Assembly: GCA_034660675.1 (NCBI GenBank)
Contig: JAYEJT010000165.1
Span: forward strand, 1-7,399
Origin: CG03 sp034660675
Lineage (GTDB): Bacteria > CG03
Length of the DNA stretch: 7,399 bases
Direction: 5' to 3'
Shown: positions 5,956 through 7,399 of the stretch, one piece after another
Layout of the letters: the number at the start of each line of letters is the position of its first letter
Numbering within the stretch: position 1 is the stretch's first letter
Notes under the pieces: model-generated
Told to the model about the DNA's origin: nothing
Databases searched by the model: none
What the model saw: the letters and a program-made list of their open reading frames with translations, nothing else
Position numbers and translations under genes: made by a program

Positions 5956-6975
5956 ATGAAAAAAAGGTATTTGCCCGAATACAGAATTACCGATGATTTA
6001 CTGCGTATAATATCTGAAGCGGAACATCTCCGGGCATGGCTTCGCGCGTCAAGAATTGATATTCCCTGGCTTGAAAAACTCCGTTTTGAAACGCTGATAA
6101 AACAAGCGCACTTTTCCACTTCGATTGAAGGAAACCCCCTCACCTTACCTGAAGTTGAATCTCTGTCAAGAGGAGACGATATCCCCGCCGGCGGAAAAGC
6201 AAAACAGGAGGTAATAAACTATTTCGCCGCGCTCCGGTGGATTGAAAAACAGAAACCGGACAAAGGAGTAACAGAGGAGAAACTGCTTCATCTTCATCGT
6301 CTTCTTACCCGGAATATCCTCCCCCCTTCCCAAGCGGGTAAATATAAAACACGTCAAAATTATATCGCCGCGGCAGGCAGAATTGTTTACACCCCTCCGG
6401 GGCCGAGGGCGGTAAAATCTTTAACCGCGGCGCTTCTCTATTGGCTTGGGAATACCGGAAAATCAGCGCATCCTATAATTGCGCAGGCAATAGCGCATTA
6501 TGAATTTGTAAGAATTCATCCTTTTACAGACGGTAATGGCCGCTGCGCAAGATGTCTTGCCACATGGATTCTCTATATCCGCGAGTTTGACACTGATCAC
6601 ATTTTTGCCGTAGATCAATTTTACAGAGAAGATCACGAGGGCTACTACGAAGCCTTACAGGCTGTACGAAAAGAAAACGGCAGCCTCACTTCCTGGCTTG
6701 AATATTGCGCATTGGCAATCAGAAACACTCTTGAAAGGACACAACGCAGAATCAGGGAACTTTCTATTCCGGCGAAACTGAAGATTTCTCTTACGAGACA
6801 GCAGGAAAGTCTGGTGCTTGAACTCCGTGACAAAAACAGATCGGTTAACGAGATGATTAAACTTCTTGGAATAAAACGGGCAAGGCTTTACAACATAATC
6901 AGGCCTCTTGTTAAAGCCGGAATAATTCACTCATCAAAAACAAGGCCCGTAATTTACCGTCTTAAGCGCTCTTAA
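5956..6975 (+). CDS. Class II Fic-domain protein AMP-transferase with C-terminal winged helix
   Basis: A 339-residue protein with a complete Fic active site, HPFTDGNGRCAR (188-199): catalytic His188, Mg2+-binding Asp192, the GNGR anion hole and Arg199. Fic proteins usually transfer AMP from ATP to a hydroxyl side chain of a target protein. The N-terminal helix carries the inhibitory motif (S/T)xxxE(G/N) as STSIEG (54-59), whose Glu58 should block productive ATP binding, which makes this a self-inhibited class II Fic. Residues about 127-150 (GKYKTRQNYI ... YTPPGP) form the substrate-docking flap. Residues about 279-336 (QQESLVLELRDKNRSVNEMIKLLGIKRARLYNIIRPLVKAGII) are a winged helix, common in this long Fic subgroup. 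Nothing indicates a partner antitoxin gene, as expected when the inhibitory helix is in the same chain. The ATG is preceded by AAGGAGG at 4 nt. It faces away from the antitoxin operon and ends 49 nt before the protease gene. Target unknown; roles reported for relatives include stress regulation and phage defence. Confidence 0.92.
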   Translation: MKKRYLPEYRITDDLLRIISEAEHLRAWLRASRIDIPWLEKLRFETLIKQAHFSTSIEGNPLTLPEVESLSRGDDIPAGGKAKQEVINYFAALRWIEKQKPDKGVTEEKLLHLHRLLTRNILPPSQAGKYKTRQNYIAAAGRIVYTPPGPRAVKSLTAALLYWLGNTGKSAHPIIAQAIAHYEFVRIHPFTDGNGRCARCLATWILYIREFDTDHIFAVDQFYREDHEGYYEALQAVRKENGSLTSWLEYCALAIRNTLERTQRRIRELSIPAKLKISLTRQQESLVLELRDKNRSVNEMIKLLGIKRARLYNIIRPLVKAGIIHSSKTRPVIYRLKRS

Positions 6976-6986
6976 CAATGCGCTTA
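6963..6986 (+). other. Small hairpin at the end of fic, weak terminator candidate
   Basis: TAAGCGC (6963-6969) and GCGCTTA (6980-6986) pair perfectly over 7 bp around a 10-nt loop containing the fic stop codon. No T-run follows (TATGGTAAAA), so it is not a standard intrinsic terminator. It may only protect the 3' end, or be chance. Confidence 0.3.
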
Positions 6987-7008
6987 TATGGTAAAAACGC
7001 GGTCAAAT

Positions 7009-7017
7009 TGCTATAAT
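7009..7017 (+). promoter_or_regulatory. Extended -10 promoter of the M50 protease gene, predicting a leaderless transcript
   Basis: TGCTATAAT has a perfect TATAAT (7012-7017) preceded by TG. The ATG follows after 7 nt, exactly where transcription should start. The best -35 at 17-nt spacing is TGGTAA (6989-6994), three of six matches. No Shine-Dalgarno lies between 6990 and the ATG. Same layout as the tamB promoter at 4890-4898. Confidence 0.68.
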
Positions 7018-7024
7018 CTTGGCT

Positions 7025-7399
7025 ATGTTAGAGCTATTATTTTTGCCCGTTTTGTTTTTTTCTGTGATTGTGCACGAGGTCGCGCACGGCTATGCCGCGC
7101 TGCGCCTGGGTGACGACACCGCTCTCTATTCGGGACGGCTCACACTGAACCCTGTTTCGCACATTGACCCCGTGGGAACAATCATTCTTCCCCTGTTTCT
7201 ATTCATAAGTCATTCCCCCTTCCTCATAGGCTGGGCAAAACCGGTTCCCGTAAACCCTTACAATTTTGTCAACCCGAGACAGGATTTCGCGAAAGTGGGA
7301 GCGGCGGGGCCCCTTGCCAACGTAGCCCTCGCCGTGATTTCCGCGATGATGCTGACAATCCTCAATCTGACAGGCCTTCTGGGAAGTTTTCAGCTGATA
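7025..7399 (+). CDS. Site-2 protease family membrane metalloprotease (M50, YwhC-like), N-terminal part
   Basis: The frame is open for 125 codons and leaves the window. Residues 4-22 are a membrane segment holding the zinc-binding and catalytic motif HEVAH (17-21), within VIVHEVAHGYAALRLGD. Further family signatures are GRLTLNPVSHIDPVGT (37-52), GWAKPVPVNP (69-78) and GAAGPLANVALA (92-103). Together these are the layout of the short YwhC-type site-2 proteases, which have no PDZ domain and total about 200-220 residues. The third zinc ligand, an Asp in a later NxxPxxxLDG-type motif, is not in view. Such enzymes cut membrane-spanning segments of proteins; the substrate is unknown. The ATG at 7025 puts the usual short stretch before HExxH. 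A TTG two codons earlier (7019) is possible, but it too has no Shine-Dalgarno. Confidence 0.93.
   Translation, partial: MLELLFLPVLFFSVIVHEVAHGYAALRLGDDTALYSGRLTLNPVSHIDPVGTIILPLFLFISHSPFLIGWAKPVPVNPYNFVNPRQDFAKVGAAGPLANVALAVISAMMLTILNLTGLLGSFQLI

Noticed and set aside
5838..6143. 101-codon minus-strand frame across the fic start
   Set aside because: It is antisense to the well-supported Fic N-terminus and covers the fic promoter; no recognisable domain.
6963..6990. Intrinsic terminator after fic
   Set aside because: The 7-bp stem is present but no T-run follows; kept only as a low-confidence hairpin.
1..7399. CRISPR array, tRNA or rRNA genes, integrase or att sites
   Set aside because: I saw no spaced identical repeats, cloverleaf-like tRNA signatures or integrase or transposase coding frames on either strand.

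Overview
The window looks like chromosomal DNA of a diderm (Gram-negative type) bacterium. The main reason is a 1385-residue TamB/AsmA-like envelope protein, a family tied to the outer membrane. Sampled lines in the housekeeping genes are about 50% GC. The mix of TamB, ComM/YifB and an M50 site-2 protease does not fix the phylum. The tight packing, promoter-at-ATG architecture and dispersed repeats would fit an uncultured lineage such as Elusimicrobiota or Omnitrophota, but this is only a guess.

Layout. Positions 4883 down to 1 on the minus strand form one tight operon: TamB-like protein (726-4883), a membrane-anchored protein with a degenerate nuclease-like (SNase/OB-fold) look (242-724), then the first 86 residues of a ComM/YifB Mg-chelatase-like AAA+ ATPase that leaves the window. 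The genes abut or overlap (1 nt gap, then 17 nt overlap). At the other end, 7025-7399 on the plus strand is the first 125 residues of a membrane site-2 metalloprotease (M50, HEVAH motif), also cut by the window edge.

Between these two divergent blocks (about 4900-6990) lies an accessory segment. It holds a dispersed-repeat-like stretch (4917-5036), an AbrB/MazE-type antitoxin followed by a RelE/ParE-type toxin reading frame broken by an in-frame TAG at codon 18, an AT-rich spacer with one doubtful ORF, and an apparently intact class II Fic AMP-transferase with a C-terminal winged helix. The antitoxin and fic face away from each other. Each has a near-consensus sigma70 promoter, a strong Shine-Dalgarno and its own putative operator: a 12-bp inverted repeat over the antitoxin -35, and three direct repeats in exact 11-bp register over the fic -10 and start site.

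Most notable signals. (1) The two outer genes, TamB and the M50 protease, each carry an extended -10 (TGnTATAAT) ending only 6-7 nt before the ATG and no Shine-Dalgarno, which predicts leaderless mRNAs; the accessory genes between them use leaders with Shine-Dalgarno sites. (2) The RelE-like toxin appears silenced by an amber codon and has had its C-terminus replaced by repeat-derived sequence. (3) The fic promoter carries iteron-like 11-bp repeats that the Fic protein's own winged helix might bind. I saw no tRNA, rRNA, CRISPR array, integrase or complete insertion sequence.
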